Shown: positions 28,969 through 38,112 of the stretch, one piece after another | Position numbering within the stretch: position 1 is the stretch's first letter | Layout of the letters: each line of letters opens with the position of its first letter | From: Massilia varians | Lineage (GTDB): Bacteria; Pseudomonadota; Gammaproteobacteria; Burkholderiales; Burkholderiaceae_D | Reading direction: 5' to 3' | Assembly: GCF_027923905.1 (NCBI RefSeq) | Contig: NZ_AP026966.1 | Coordinates: forward strand, 1,985,001 to 2,049,000 | DNA: 64,000 nucleotides | Program-made: the position numbers and the translations under genes | Notes under the pieces: model-generated | Databases searched by the model: none | What the model was told of the DNA's origin: nothing | Seen by the model: only the letters and a program-made list of their open reading frames with translations

Positions 28969-30227
28969 GCGGCCGCCATGGTCAGGTGTTTCACCCGCAC
29001 CGAGGCCGGCGGGTGCGAATCGTAGAAGGCCGAATGCAAGGGGTCCGGCGTCAGGGTCGAGGCGTTGTCTTCGTACATCTTGACCAGGGCCGAGACCAGG
29101 TGGCTGCTATCGGTATGCTTTGCGGCGAAGGCGTCGGCCTCGAATTCGTGCTTGCGCGACGTGATGGAACCGAGCGGCGAGAGCACGAAGGTGAACACCG
29201 GCAGCACCAGCGCGAACAGGATCAGGGCCATGCCGTCGTTCGACGCGTTCATCATCGGCAGCACGCCCAGGCCGGTGTAGAACCAGGCCTGGTTCTTCAG
29301 GTAGCCCAGTAGCGCCAGGAAGGCCAGCGACAGGGCGAACATCACCATGATGCGCTTGACGATGTGGCGCAGCTTGAAGTGGCCCAGTTCGTGCGCCAGC
29401 ACGGCTTCGATCTCGTGCGGATCGAGGCGCGACAGCAGGGTGTCGAAGAAGACGATGCGCTTGTTCGACCCGAAACCGGAGAAGTAGGCGTTGCCATGCG
29501 CGCTGCGCTTGCTGCCGTCCATCACGAACAAACCTTTCGAGGCGAAGCCGACGCGCGCCATCAGGCCTTCGATGCGTTCCTTGAGACTGGCGTCCTGCAG
29601 CGGGGTGAACTTGTTGAACATGGGGGCGATCACGCTCGGGTAGAGCACCATCATCAACAGCTGGAAGCCGCTCCACACGCACCAGGCCCACAGCCACCAC
29701 AGGTCGCCGCTTCGCTCCATCAGCGCCAGGATCACCCACAGCAGCGGCAGGCCGATCACGGCGCCGAGCAGCAGGCCCTTGCACATGTCGGCGATCCACA
29801 GGCCGGGCGTCATCTTGTTGAAGCCGAAGCGCTGTTCCAGCACGAACTGGCGGTACCAGTCGAAGGGCAGGTCGAGCAGGCCGGACACCACGGCAAAGGC
29901 CACCACCAGGGCCATCTGGTGCGCCATGCCCGGGCCGGTGAGGCCGAGCAGGGACATCGACAAGGCCTGCAATCCGCCCAGCAGGGTAAAGCCGATCAGC
30001 ACCACGCCGCCCCACAGCATCGAGGCGATGCCGAGCCGGGTCCTGGCCACGGTGTAGTCGGCCGCCTTCTGGTGCGCCGCCAGCGGCACCTTTGGCGCAA
30101 ACTCGGCCGGTACGCTGGCGCGGTGGCGCAGCACGTGCCGGATGTGCCGGTTGGCCAGCCAGAAGCGCACGCCCAAGGTCAGCGCAAAGAATACGACGAA
30201 CAAAACCGAAAACCCGAGTGAAGACAT
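28965..30227 (-). CDS. M48 family metallopeptidase (Ste24-like)
   Basis: 420-residue integral-membrane zinc protease. It has several hydrophobic segments and the zinc motif HELGH in VLAHELGHFKLRHIVKR near residue 280, then a later E-rich segment KHEFEADAFAA that supplies the third ligand. Length and layout fit the CAAX-protease/Ste24 type rather than the shorter HtpX. The start at 30227 (MSSLGFSVLF) gives the first TM helix; the frame is open further upstream but unsupported. It is the first gene of the peptidase-phhB-rsgA unit. Confidence 0.93.
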   Translation of the reverse strand: MSSLGFSVLFVVFFALTLGVRFWLANRHIRHVLRHRASVPAEFAPKVPLAAHQKAADYTVARTRLGIASMLWGGVVLIGFTLLGGLQALSMSLLGLTGPGMAHQMALVVAFAVVSGLLDLPFDWYRQFVLEQRFGFNKMTPGLWIADMCKGLLLGAVIGLPLLWVILALMERSGDLWWLWAWCVWSGFQLLMMVLYPSVIAPMFNKFTPLQDASLKERIEGLMARVGFASKGLFVMDGSKRSAHGNAYFSGFGSNKRIVFFDTLLSRLDPHEIEAVLAHELGHFKLRHIVKRIMVMFALSLAFLALLGYLKNQAWFYTGLGVLPMMNASNDGMALILFALVLPVFTFVLSPLGSITSRKHEFEADAFAAKHTDSSHLVSALVKMYEDNASTLTPDPLHSAFYDSHPPASVRVKHLTMAAA

Positions 30228-30268
30228 GCTGTGCCTGTGAGAAAATGCAGGATTACGCGAACAACTCA

Positions 30269-30370
30269 ACGCGTCTAACAAAACCGCCAGGGCAAGGCGC
30301 ACCGTCGAAGACAGTACGCTAGTACGGCGAGACGGTGCAACGCCGCCATGGTGGGAATTGTTAGGCGCGT
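30269..30370. repeat. Large palindromic repeat between the M48 gene and orn
   Basis: About 102 bp forming an imperfect palindrome. The ends ACGCGTCTAACAA (30269-30281) and TTGTTAGGCGCGT (30358-30370) match in 12 of 13 positions. The inner GCACCGTC / GACGGTGC arms (30299-30306 and 30331-30338) and the AGTACGCTAGTACG core continue it. It lies in the divergent promoter region of the M48 gene and orn and ends just before the alternative orn start. It is a repeat element of the REP/MITE kind, different in sequence from that at 27622. Confidence 0.75.
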
Positions 30371-30390
30371 AAATGAACCAAGAGAGAATT

Positions 30391-30981
30391 ATGTCACAAG
30401 CTACACAAACCGAAGGCACAGGCGCAGGCGCGGCCGTCCGTCCGAACGAGTTCAACCTGGTCTGGGTCGACATGGAAATGACCGGCCTGGACCCGGACAA
30501 CGACCGCATCATCGAAGTGGCCGTGATCGTCACCGATCCGGAGCTGAACGTCATCGCCGAAGGTCCGGTCTTCGCCATCCACCAGTCGGACGAGACCCTG
30601 GACAAGATGGACAACTGGAACAAGGGCACCCATGGCCGCTCGGGCCTGATCGACCGCGTCAGGGCCTCGACCGTGACCGAAGCCCAGGCCGAGCTGGAAC
30701 TGATCGCCTTCCTGAAAAAGTATGTCCCGGCCAACAAGTCACCGATGTGCGGCAACTCGATCTGCCAGGACCGCCGCTTCATGGCGCGCGGCATGCCGAA
30801 GCTGGAAGCCTTCTTCCACTACCGTAACCTGGACGTGTCGACCCTGAAGGAGCTGTGCCGCCGCTGGAAGCCCGAGCTCGCCTCCGGCTTCAAGAAGCAC
30901 CAGAAGCACACCGCGCTGGCCGACATCGTCGAGTCGATCGAAGAGCTGCGCTACTACCGCGAGCACTTCATCAAAGTCTGA
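30391..30981 (+). CDS. orn: Oligoribonuclease Orn
   Basis: 3'-5' exoribonuclease of the DEDDh family that degrades 2-5 nt RNAs and pGpG, so it also completes c-di-GMP turnover. The 196 residues contain the DEDD motifs [20 protein letters not shown], and [14 protein letters not shown] with the catalytic His. The ATG at 30391 has AAGAGAG at proper distance; an in-frame ATG at 30373 lacks a comparable site and abuts the repeat element. Confidence 0.96.
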   Translation: MSQATQTEGTGAGAAVRPNEFNLVWVDMEMTGLDPDNDRIIEVAVIVTDPELNVIAEGPVFAIHQSDETLDKMDNWNKGTHGRSGLIDRVRASTVTEAQAELELIAFLKKYVPANKSPMCGNSICQDRRFMARGMPKLEAFFHYRNLDVSTLKELCRRWKPELASGFKKHQKHTALADIVESIEELRYYREHFIKV

Positions 30982-31047
30982 TATGCATGGTTTGCCTGTC
31001 TTGCAGAAATGCATCTCAGGCAATAAAAGCTGTGCGACAATCGGCCC

Positions 31048-33537
31048 ATGTCCTCTCCCACGCACACGATCGATGACGGCATGCGCATGCGCATCCGCCG
31101 TCATGACTGGAGCCAGACCCCGCTCGGTCCGCCCGGGGAATGGCCGCCGGCGCTGCGCACGGCCGTGGACATGGTGCTGCACTCGGCCTTCCCGATGTTC
31201 CTGGCCTGGGGGCCGGACCTGATCTTCCTCTACAACGACGCCTACGTGCCGCTGCTCGGGCAAAAGCACGGGCGCGCGCTCGGCGAACCCTTCCGCGACC
31301 TGTGGTCCGAGGTCTGGAAGGACATGGTGCCGCTGATCGACCGCGCCCTGTCGGGCAAACCGGTCTACTTCGAAGACATGCCGATGACCGTGATGCGGCG
31401 CGGCTATCCGGAGCGGGCCAGCTTCACCTTCTCGCATGCGCCCCTGATCGGCGACGACGGCCAGGTGGCGGGCCTGTTCTGCACCGTGATGGAAACCACG
31501 CGCCGCGTCGCCAGCGAGCGCCGCGCGGCCTTCGAGCTTACCGTCTCCGATGCGCTGCGTCCGCTTGCCTCGAGCGAGGAAGTCATCGCCACCGCCAGCG
31601 CGCTGCTGGGCGGCGAGCTGCACGCGGACCGGGTGGTGTACGCCGAGATGAACGACGCCACCGGGCGCTTCTCGGTGCCGCGCTGGTGGTCGCGCGACGG
31701 CCGCCAATGGACCCAGCCCAGTTTCAGCCTCGACGAATTCGGCCCCGCGGTGGGCGCGGCGCTGCGCGCGGGCGACGTGGTGCGCATCCACGACAGCGCG
31801 CGCGACGTGCGCACCATCGGCTACCGCAGCGCCTACATCGCCGACCGCATCGGTGCGCTGCTGGTGGTGCCGCTGGTCAAATCCGGCCGGCTGACGGCCT
31901 GCCTCGGGATCGACTGCGTGCTTGCGCGCCACTGGAGCGACGACGACCTGCAGCTGGCGCGCGATGTCGCCGAGCGCACCTGGGGGGCGGCCGAGACCGC
32001 GCGCGCCCAGGCCGCGCTGCGCGCCGAACGCGACCGCAGCCGCAACATCTTCGACACCATCGCCGAAGGCTTCGCCGTGTTCGACGCCGACTGGAACATC
32101 GTCGAGATGAACGCCGAGGGCCTGCGCCTGTGCCGGGTGAAGGCGGAAGAGACGATCGGGCGCAGCCACTGGGATGTTTTTCCGCACACGGTCGACATGG
32201 AGCTGGGCCGGATGTACCGCGAAGTCATGCAAACCCGGGTGGCATCGGCCGCGATCTATTCGTATCCTTTCCCGGACGGCCAGCGCATCTGGACCGAGGT
32301 GCGCGCTTACCCGATGCCGGACGGCAGCATCGCCTCCTTCTTCCGCGACATCACCGACCGCAAGCTGGCCGAGGAAAAACTGGTCGAGGCCGACCGCCGC
32401 AAGGACGAATTTCTGGCCATGCTGGCGCACGAGCTGCGCAACCCGCTGGCGCCGATCAGCGCCGCCGCCGAGCTGCTGCGCATCGGCACGCTCGGCGAGG
32501 AGCGGGTGCGCCAGAGCAGCAACATCATCGGGCGCCAGGTGCGCCACATGACGCGCCTGGTGGACGATCTGCTGGATGTCTCGCGCGTGACGCGCGGCCT
32601 GATCACGCTCGAGCGGGCCGAGGTCGGCATGCGCGGCGTGGTGCAGGAAGCGGTGGAGCAGGTCAGGCCGGCGATCGACGCCAGGCGCCAGCGCCTGTCG
32701 GTGCACCTGCCGCCCTCGTGGGCGCAGGTAGAAGGCGACAAGGCGCGCCTGGTGCAGGTGGTGGCCAATGTGCTCGGCAACGCCACCAAGTACACACCGG
32801 AAGGGCGCGCGATCGACCTGCGGGCCGAGGTGCGGGGCGAGGGCGGCAAGGGCGTGCTGGTGATCGGCGTGCGTGACGAAGGCATCGGCATGGACCGCGA
32901 ACTGAGCGCCAGGGTGTTCGACCTGTTCGCGCAGGGCGAGCGTTCGTCCGACCGTTCCCAGGGCGGCCTGGGCCTGGGGCTGGCGCTGGTGCGCAACCTG
33001 GTCGAGCTGCACGGCGGCATGGTCGGCTGTTCGAGCCCGGGACCGGGCAAGGGCAGCAGCTTCGTCATCACGCTGCCGCTGCTGCCGGAAGCCGTGTCCG
33101 CCCCGCGGCAGCAAGGGCCGGCGCCCGCGCCGGCGGCGCAGGCCGGGGTCTTGCGCGTGCTGGTGGTGGATGACAACGTGGATGCCGCCGAGACGCTCGG
33201 CCTGCTGCTGGCGGCCCACGGCCACGAGGTGGTGGTCGAGCACGAGCCGCTGCGGGCGCTGGAGCGCGCCCGGCGGGTGGCGCCCGACGTCTGCCTGCTC
33301 GACATCGGCCTGCCCGGGATGGATGGCCACGAACTGGCGCGGCGCCTGCGCGCCCAGCCGGAAACCGCGGCCAGCATGCTGGTGGCCATCACCGGCTACG
33401 GCCAGCAGCAGGACCGCGACGCGGCCTTCGCCGCGGGCTTCCAGCACCACCTGGTCAAGCCGGTCGACGTCGACGCGCTGGCGCGCCTGCTGGAGGGCGT
33501 ACAGGCGGCGCCGCAGGACGCCCGGGTGCCTACTTGA
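31048..33537 (+). CDS. Hybrid sensor histidine kinase (PAS-GAF-PAS-HisKA-HATPase-REC)
   Basis: 829-residue soluble hybrid kinase with a PAS-like N-terminus (about 30-150), GAF (about 165-320), PAS (about 325-440), HisKA with LAMLAHELRNPLAPI (near 460), HATPase with NVLGNATKYTP and GGLGLGLALVRNLV, and a C-terminal receiver with VVDDNVDAAE and LLDIGLPGMDG. The N-terminus WSQTPLGPPGEWP is typical of hybrid kinases with an unspecified cytosolic signal. It shares an 8-bp tail-to-tail overlap with the next gene. No output regulator is adjacent. Confidence 0.93.
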   Translation: MSSPTHTIDDGMRMRIRRHDWSQTPLGPPGEWPPALRTAVDMVLHSAFPMFLAWGPDLIFLYNDAYVPLLGQKHGRALGEPFRDLWSEVWKDMVPLIDRALSGKPVYFEDMPMTVMRRGYPERASFTFSHAPLIGDDGQVAGLFCTVMETTRRVASERRAAFELTVSDALRPLASSEEVIATASALLGGELHADRVVYAEMNDATGRFSVPRWWSRDGRQWTQPSFSLDEFGPAVGAALRAGDVVRIHDSARDVRTIGYRSAYIADRIGALLVVPLVKSGRLTACLGIDCVLARHWSDDDLQLARDVAERTWGAAETARAQAALRAERDRSRNIFDTIAEGFAVFDADWNIVEMNAEGLRLCRVKAEETIGRSHWDVFPHTVDMELGRMYREVMQTRVASAAIYSYPFPDGQRIWTEVRAYPMPDGSIASFFRDITDRKLAEEKLVEADRRKDEFLAMLAHELRNPLAPISAAAELLRIGTLGEERVRQSSNIIGRQVRHMTRLVDDLLDVSRVTRGLITLERAEVGMRGVVQEAVEQVRPAIDARRQRLSVHLPPSWAQVEGDKARLVQVVANVLGNATKYTPEGRAIDLRAEVRGEGGKGVLVIGVRDEGIGMDRELSARVFDLFAQGERSSDRSQGGLGLGLALVRNLVELHGGMVGCSSPGPGKGSSFVITLPLLPEAVSAPRQQGPAPAPAAQAGVLRVLVVDDNVDAAETLGLLLAAHGHEVVVEHEPLRALERARRVAPDVCLLDIGLPGMDGHELARRLRAQPETAASMLVAITGYGQQQDRDAAFAAGFQHHLVKPVDVDALARLLEGVQAAPQDARVPT

Positions 33538-33922
33538 CGCGGTAGGCTGCGCAGAGCTTGTTGCCGTCCGGGTCGCGCACGTAGGCAAGGTAGATGTTGC
33601 CCAGGCTGATCTCGCGCAGGCCCGGCGCTTCCTCGATCGAGGTGCCGCCATGGGCCACGGCGACGTCATGGAATTCCCGCACCTGCTCGGGCGAACTGCA
33701 CTTGAAGCCGATGGTGCCGCCGTTGGCCGGCGTCGCCGGCTCGCCGTTGATCGGCTCGCTGATGCCGAAGCTGCTGCCTTCGTGGCGATAGAACAGCCGC
33801 TTGTGGCCGCTCGGCGCCTCGTTGCGGAAACCCTCGCCCGCACCCAGGACGCCCAGGACGGCATCGTAAAAACGTTTCGAGCGCTCGATATCGTTCGAGC
33901 CGACCATGACGTGATTCAGCAT
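33530..33922 (-). CDS. VOC/glyoxalase-family protein
   Basis: 130-residue protein with a single vicinal-oxygen-chelate fold: N-terminal LNHVMVGSNDIERSKRFYDAVL and the C-terminal RDPDGNKLCAAYR. Potential metal ligands are His4 and Glu/His residues in the second half, as in small glyoxalase/bleomycin-resistance-like proteins. It lies 11 bp downstream of the metallo-beta-lactamase-fold gene and so is probably its operon partner. The substrate is unknown. Confidence 0.88.
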   Translation of the reverse strand: MLNHVMVGSNDIERSKRFYDAVLGVLGAGEGFRNEAPSGHKRLFYRHEGSSFGISEPINGEPATPANGGTIGFKCSSPEQVREFHDVAVAHGGTSIEEAPGLREISLGNIYLAYVRDPDGNKLCAAYRVK

Positions 33923-33933
33923 TGTCTTTCCTT

Positions 33934-34890
33934 TCAGCGCATCTGGGTGTAGTTGACCGGGACGTAGCGGTAGCCCTTGCCTTCGGTGTGCAGGTAGCCC
34001 AGGCCCGGGAACTGCAGGTGGGCGCCGCCGATCATGTAGCCGCCCTTGGCCGCGGCGTCGAATTCCTTCTTGCGGGTGGCGGCGGCGGCCTTCTGGTCGC
34101 CGTCGAACTGGATGGTCACGGCCGGGTTTTCCATCTGCACCGCCGCCACGTGGATCAGGTCGCCGATCACGAGCAGCTTCTGGCCGCCGCTTTCGACCAG
34201 GTAGCTGGTATGGCCCGGGGTGTGGCCGCCGGTCGGATTCGCGCGGATGCCCGGCACCAGTTCAGCGCTGCCTTCGAAAGGCTTGAAGCGGCCGGCCTTC
34301 ACGTAGGGGCCGAGCGCGGCCTGGGCGCCCTTGAACGTGTCCTTGTCCTTGGCCTTGTCCATGTTCACCTGGCTCAGCCAATGGTCCGATTCCAGCTTGT
34401 TGGCGCGCACGATGGCCTTGCTGAACACGGCCGCCGAGTCCTTCACCAGGCCGCCGGCGTGGTCGCCGTGGAAATGGGTCAGGTAGATCTCGTCGACCTG
34501 GTCCGGCGTGTAGCCGGCCGCTTTCATGTTCGCCACCAGCTTGCCCAGGGTCGGGCCGAAGAAGGAGCCGGCGCCGGTGTCGATCAGGACCAGCTTGCCG
34601 CCGGTGTTGATGAGGTAGGCATTGTCCGAGGTTTCCAGCATCGGCTTCAGGTGCGCCCTGGCCAGGGTCTCCCGGGTTTTCTTCGGATCCTGGGCCAGCA
34701 GCTGGTCGACCGGCAGGTCCACGGTGCCGTCCGACAGCGGGGTGATCTCGAACTGGCCCAGCATCATGCGCGACCAGCCCGGGGCCGGGGTTTTCGCCAT
34801 CGGGGCAGCGGCCAGGGCCGGGGTGGCAATGCAGATTGCCAGTGCGGCGGCCGCCAGCGTGGACAGGGTGCGTCGTGGAATGGTGTTCAT
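33934..34890 (-). CDS. Periplasmic metallo-beta-lactamase-fold hydrolase
   Basis: 318-residue protein with a Sec signal peptide (about 1-27, ending ALA) and the MBL metal signature THFHGDHAGG near residue 137. Later histidines lie in GGHTPGHTSYLV and GGAHLQFPG. The start at 34890 gives the signal peptide; longer upstream frames are not coding. It resembles the secreted quorum-quenching/hydrolase-like MBL proteins rather than true beta-lactamases. It precedes the VOC gene. Substrate and role are not evident. Confidence 0.9.
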   Translation of the reverse strand: MNTIPRRTLSTLAAAALAICIATPALAAAPMAKTPAPGWSRMMLGQFEITPLSDGTVDLPVDQLLAQDPKKTRETLARAHLKPMLETSDNAYLINTGGKLVLIDTGAGSFFGPTLGKLVANMKAAGYTPDQVDEIYLTHFHGDHAGGLVKDSAAVFSKAIVRANKLESDHWLSQVNMDKAKDKDTFKGAQAALGPYVKAGRFKPFEGSAELVPGIRANPTGGHTPGHTSYLVESGGQKLLVIGDLIHVAAVQMENPAVTIQFDGDQKAAAATRKKEFDAAAKGGYMIGGAHLQFPGLGYLHTEGKGYRYVPVNYTQMR

Positions 34891-35029
34891 CGTGGGTCCT
34901 CGTTGTTGGTTGCTGCGGCAAGCCGGCCGCAGTGCGTTGCTTATCCTACATGATTGCTTGTCGGAATGCTTACCGTCCGCGTGGGGGAATACGCGTTCGC
35001 GCAAGCTGTGGTGTAATGGCAGGTTCCCA

Positions 35030-36199
35030 ATGTTGCAAAACGTATCCATGTTCTCGATGTTGTCGCAGTTGCCGAAGTTATTGGAAAGGCTGGGGCGCCT
35101 GCGCCCCGCCGGACCGACTTCCTTCACCCGGCAGGTGCCCGCCGCCCTCGGCGCGCTGCTGACCCTGCTGCTCACCGCACTGGCCAGCCGCGCCGCGCTC
35201 GGCGCCGCGGCGGTGCATTCGCTGCCCTTCCTGATCGCGCCGATGGCCGCGTCCGCGGTGCTGCTGTTCTGCCTGCCGGCGGCGCCGCTGGCCCAGCCCT
35301 GGCCCGTCATCGGCGGCAACGTCGTGTCGGCCCTGGTCGGCGTGGCCTGCGCGCAGGCCGCCGACCCGCTGGTGGCGGCGCCGCTGGCCGGGGGCCTGGC
35401 GATCGCCGCGATGGCCACGCTGCGCTGCCTGCATCCGCCCGGCGGCGCGGTGGCCGTGACCGCCGTGCTGGGCGGAGCGGCGGTGGCCAAGGCCGGCTTC
35501 TGGTTCGCGCTGGCCCCGGTGGGCCTGAATTCGGTGCTGATGGTGCTCGGCGCGGTGGCCTGGAACCGGCTGTCCGGACACCATTATCCGCACGTGCAGC
35601 CTGCCGCCCGCCCGCCCGAGGAAAAGGCGGGCTTTGCGCAGGAAGACCTGGATGCGGCGCTGGACAGCTATGGCGAGGCGCTCGACGTCAGCCGCGACGA
35701 CCTGGCCACGATCTTCGCCGAGACCGAGCAGCGCGCTAGCGCGCGCCGCGCGCGCCGGCATCGCTGCGCTGAACTGGCGCATCCGGTACCCACCACCCTG
35801 GATCCGGACATGCCGCTGGCGGCGGCGCGGGCGCTCCTGGTGCGCCACGGCCTGCCGGCGCTGCCGGTGGTGGACGCGGCCGGCTGCCTGACCGGCGTGC
35901 TCAGCATGGCGGGCCTGGTGGCGGCCGGCGGCAGCGCCAGCCGGCCCTTGCCGGCGCGGGCGCGGCGGGCGACGGCGCTACTGTTCGGGCGCGATACGGC
36001 GCCGACGGTCGGCCAGCTGGCCGAGGCGGATTTCGTCGCCGTGCCGGGCGCGGCGCCGGTCACGGCGCTGCTGGCGCGCTTCCACGAGGGGGCGAAGCAG
36101 GTATTCGTGGTGGACGAGGAGGGCCGGCTGGCGGGGATGGTGCAGCCGGGCGACCTGCTGGTGGGGCTGGATCTGGGATTGCAGGAAGCGGCCGCCTGA
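35030..36199 (+). CDS. HPP-family membrane protein with CBS domains
   Basis: 389-residue protein. The N-terminal half is an HPP domain with four hydrophobic helices and the name-giving LRCLHPPGGAVAVTA near residue 135. The C-terminal half has two CBS motifs, VRHGLPALPVVDAAGCLTGV and EGAKQVFVVDEEGRLAGMV. HPP proteins are implicated in nitrite or other anion transport, and CBS pairs bind adenine nucleotides. Several in-frame ATGs (35030, 35048, 35057) are close; 35030 has AGG upstream. It is divergent from the MBL gene. Confidence 0.88.
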   Translation: MLQNVSMFSMLSQLPKLLERLGRLRPAGPTSFTRQVPAALGALLTLLLTALASRAALGAAAVHSLPFLIAPMAASAVLLFCLPAAPLAQPWPVIGGNVVSALVGVACAQAADPLVAAPLAGGLAIAAMATLRCLHPPGGAVAVTAVLGGAAVAKAGFWFALAPVGLNSVLMVLGAVAWNRLSGHHYPHVQPAARPPEEKAGFAQEDLDAALDSYGEALDVSRDDLATIFAETEQRASARRARRHRCAELAHPVPTTLDPDMPLAAARALLVRHGLPALPVVDAAGCLTGVLSMAGLVAAGGSASRPLPARARRATALLFGRDTAPTVGQLAEADFVAVPGAAPVTALLARFHEGAKQVFVVDEEGRLAGMVQPGDLLVGLDLGLQEAAA

Positions 36200-36213
36200 T
36201 CTTCCGGCGGCCG
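36189..36213. terminator. GC-rich hairpin at HPP/UPF0149 convergence
   Basis: 8-bp perfect stem CGGCCGCC / GGCGGCCG at 36189-36196 and 36206-36213. It overlaps the HPP stop codon and precedes the stop of the convergent UPF0149 gene. There is no T-tract on either side, so termination is only suggested. Confidence 0.35.
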
Positions 36214-36222
36214 TGACAGGAC

Positions 36223-36915
<693 letters not shown>

Positions 36916-37004
36916 GGGGTGCTCTTGTTGCGGTTGAAGGCGCCAGTGTAACGCCTGCGGAGGCGAACCGCATAGAAAAGCGCGGCGGCGCGTACAATGC
37001 GGCG

Positions 37005-38012
37005 ATGGAGAATCCGACTACCGAATCAAACAGCCACGCCCATCCGTTCGCCCGGCTCGACCCGCAAACGGTGCTGGAGGCCGTCGAGAGCGTCGGCCTG
37101 TACGGCGACGGCCGCCTGCTGGCGCTCAACAGCTACGAGAACCGCGTCTACCAGGTCGGCCTGGAAGAGGGGGCGCCGGTGGTGGTCAAGTTCTACCGGC
37201 CGGAGCGCTGGAGCGATGCCGCCATCCTCGAGGAGCACGCCTTCGTGGAAGAGCTGGCGCAGCAGGAAATCCCGGTGGTGCCGGCGACCAGCATCGGCGG
37301 GCGCACGCTGCACGACTTCGCCGGCTACCGCTTTTCGGTGTTTCCGCGCCGCGGCGGACGGGCGCCGGAACTGGGCGACTCCGCCACCCTCGAATGGATC
37401 GGGCGCTTCATCGGCCGCATCCACGCAGTCGGCGCGGCCCGGCCTTACCAGTACCGGCCCGAGATCAACCCGCAGACCTTCGGCCGCGAGCCCTTTGAAT
37501 TCCTGCGCGCCAAGGGCTTCATCCCGCCCGAGCTGGCCGCCACCTACGCCAGCGTGGCCCTGCAGGCGCTCGACGGCGTGGCGCGCTGCTACGAGCGGGC
37601 CGGCGCGCTGCCGCCCCTGCGCCTGCACGGCGACTGCCACGGCGGCAACGTGCTGTGGACCCCGGACGGCCCGCACTTCGTCGACTTCGACGACAGCCGC
37701 ATGGGGCCGGCGGTGCAGGACCTGTGGATGCTGCTCTCGGGCGAACGCCAGGAGATGGTGGGCCAGATGGCCGACGTGCTGGCCGGCTACGAGGATTTCT
37801 GCGACTTCCATCCGCGCCAGCTCTACCTGGTCGAGGCCTTGCGCACGCTGCGCCTGATCCATTATTCGGCCTGGCTGGCGATGCGCTGGGACGACCCGGC
37901 CTTCCCGGCGGCTTTCCCATGGTTCAACACCCAGCGCTACTGGCAGGACCGCATCCTCGAGCTGCGCGAGCAGGTGGCGCTGATGGACGAGCCGCCCCTG
38001 TGGCCCGTATAG
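37005..38012 (+). CDS. srkA: Stress response kinase SrkA (YihE/RdoA)
   Basis: 335-residue serine/threonine kinase of the YihE/SrkA family with an aminoglycoside-kinase-like fold. The N-terminus [20 protein letters not shown], the catalytic loop [14 protein letters not shown] and the metal-binding [17 protein letters not shown] are all diagnostic. In E. coli SrkA counters MazF-linked stress death and is coupled to dsbA. Here no dsbA is adjacent. The length fits well (328 residues in E. coli, as I recall). Confidence 0.94.
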   Translation: MENPTTESNSHAHPFARLDPQTVLEAVESVGLYGDGRLLALNSYENRVYQVGLEEGAPVVVKFYRPERWSDAAILEEHAFVEELAQQEIPVVPATSIGGRTLHDFAGYRFSVFPRRGGRAPELGDSATLEWIGRFIGRIHAVGAARPYQYRPEINPQTFGREPFEFLRAKGFIPPELAATYASVALQALDGVARCYERAGALPPLRLHGDCHGGNVLWTPDGPHFVDFDDSRMGPAVQDLWMLLSGERQEMVGQMADVLAGYEDFCDFHPRQLYLVEALRTLRLIHYSAWLAMRWDDPAFPAAFPWFNTQRYWQDRILELREQVALMDEPPLWPV

Positions 38013-38112
38013 CCGGAATTGCGGCGCTTTTGCCGTCCAGTTCGGCGTGACACGCGGGCGCGATTTCCCGGATAATCAGGTGGACGCAGCCTGCGTCTCA
38101 CCGAGAACAAGC

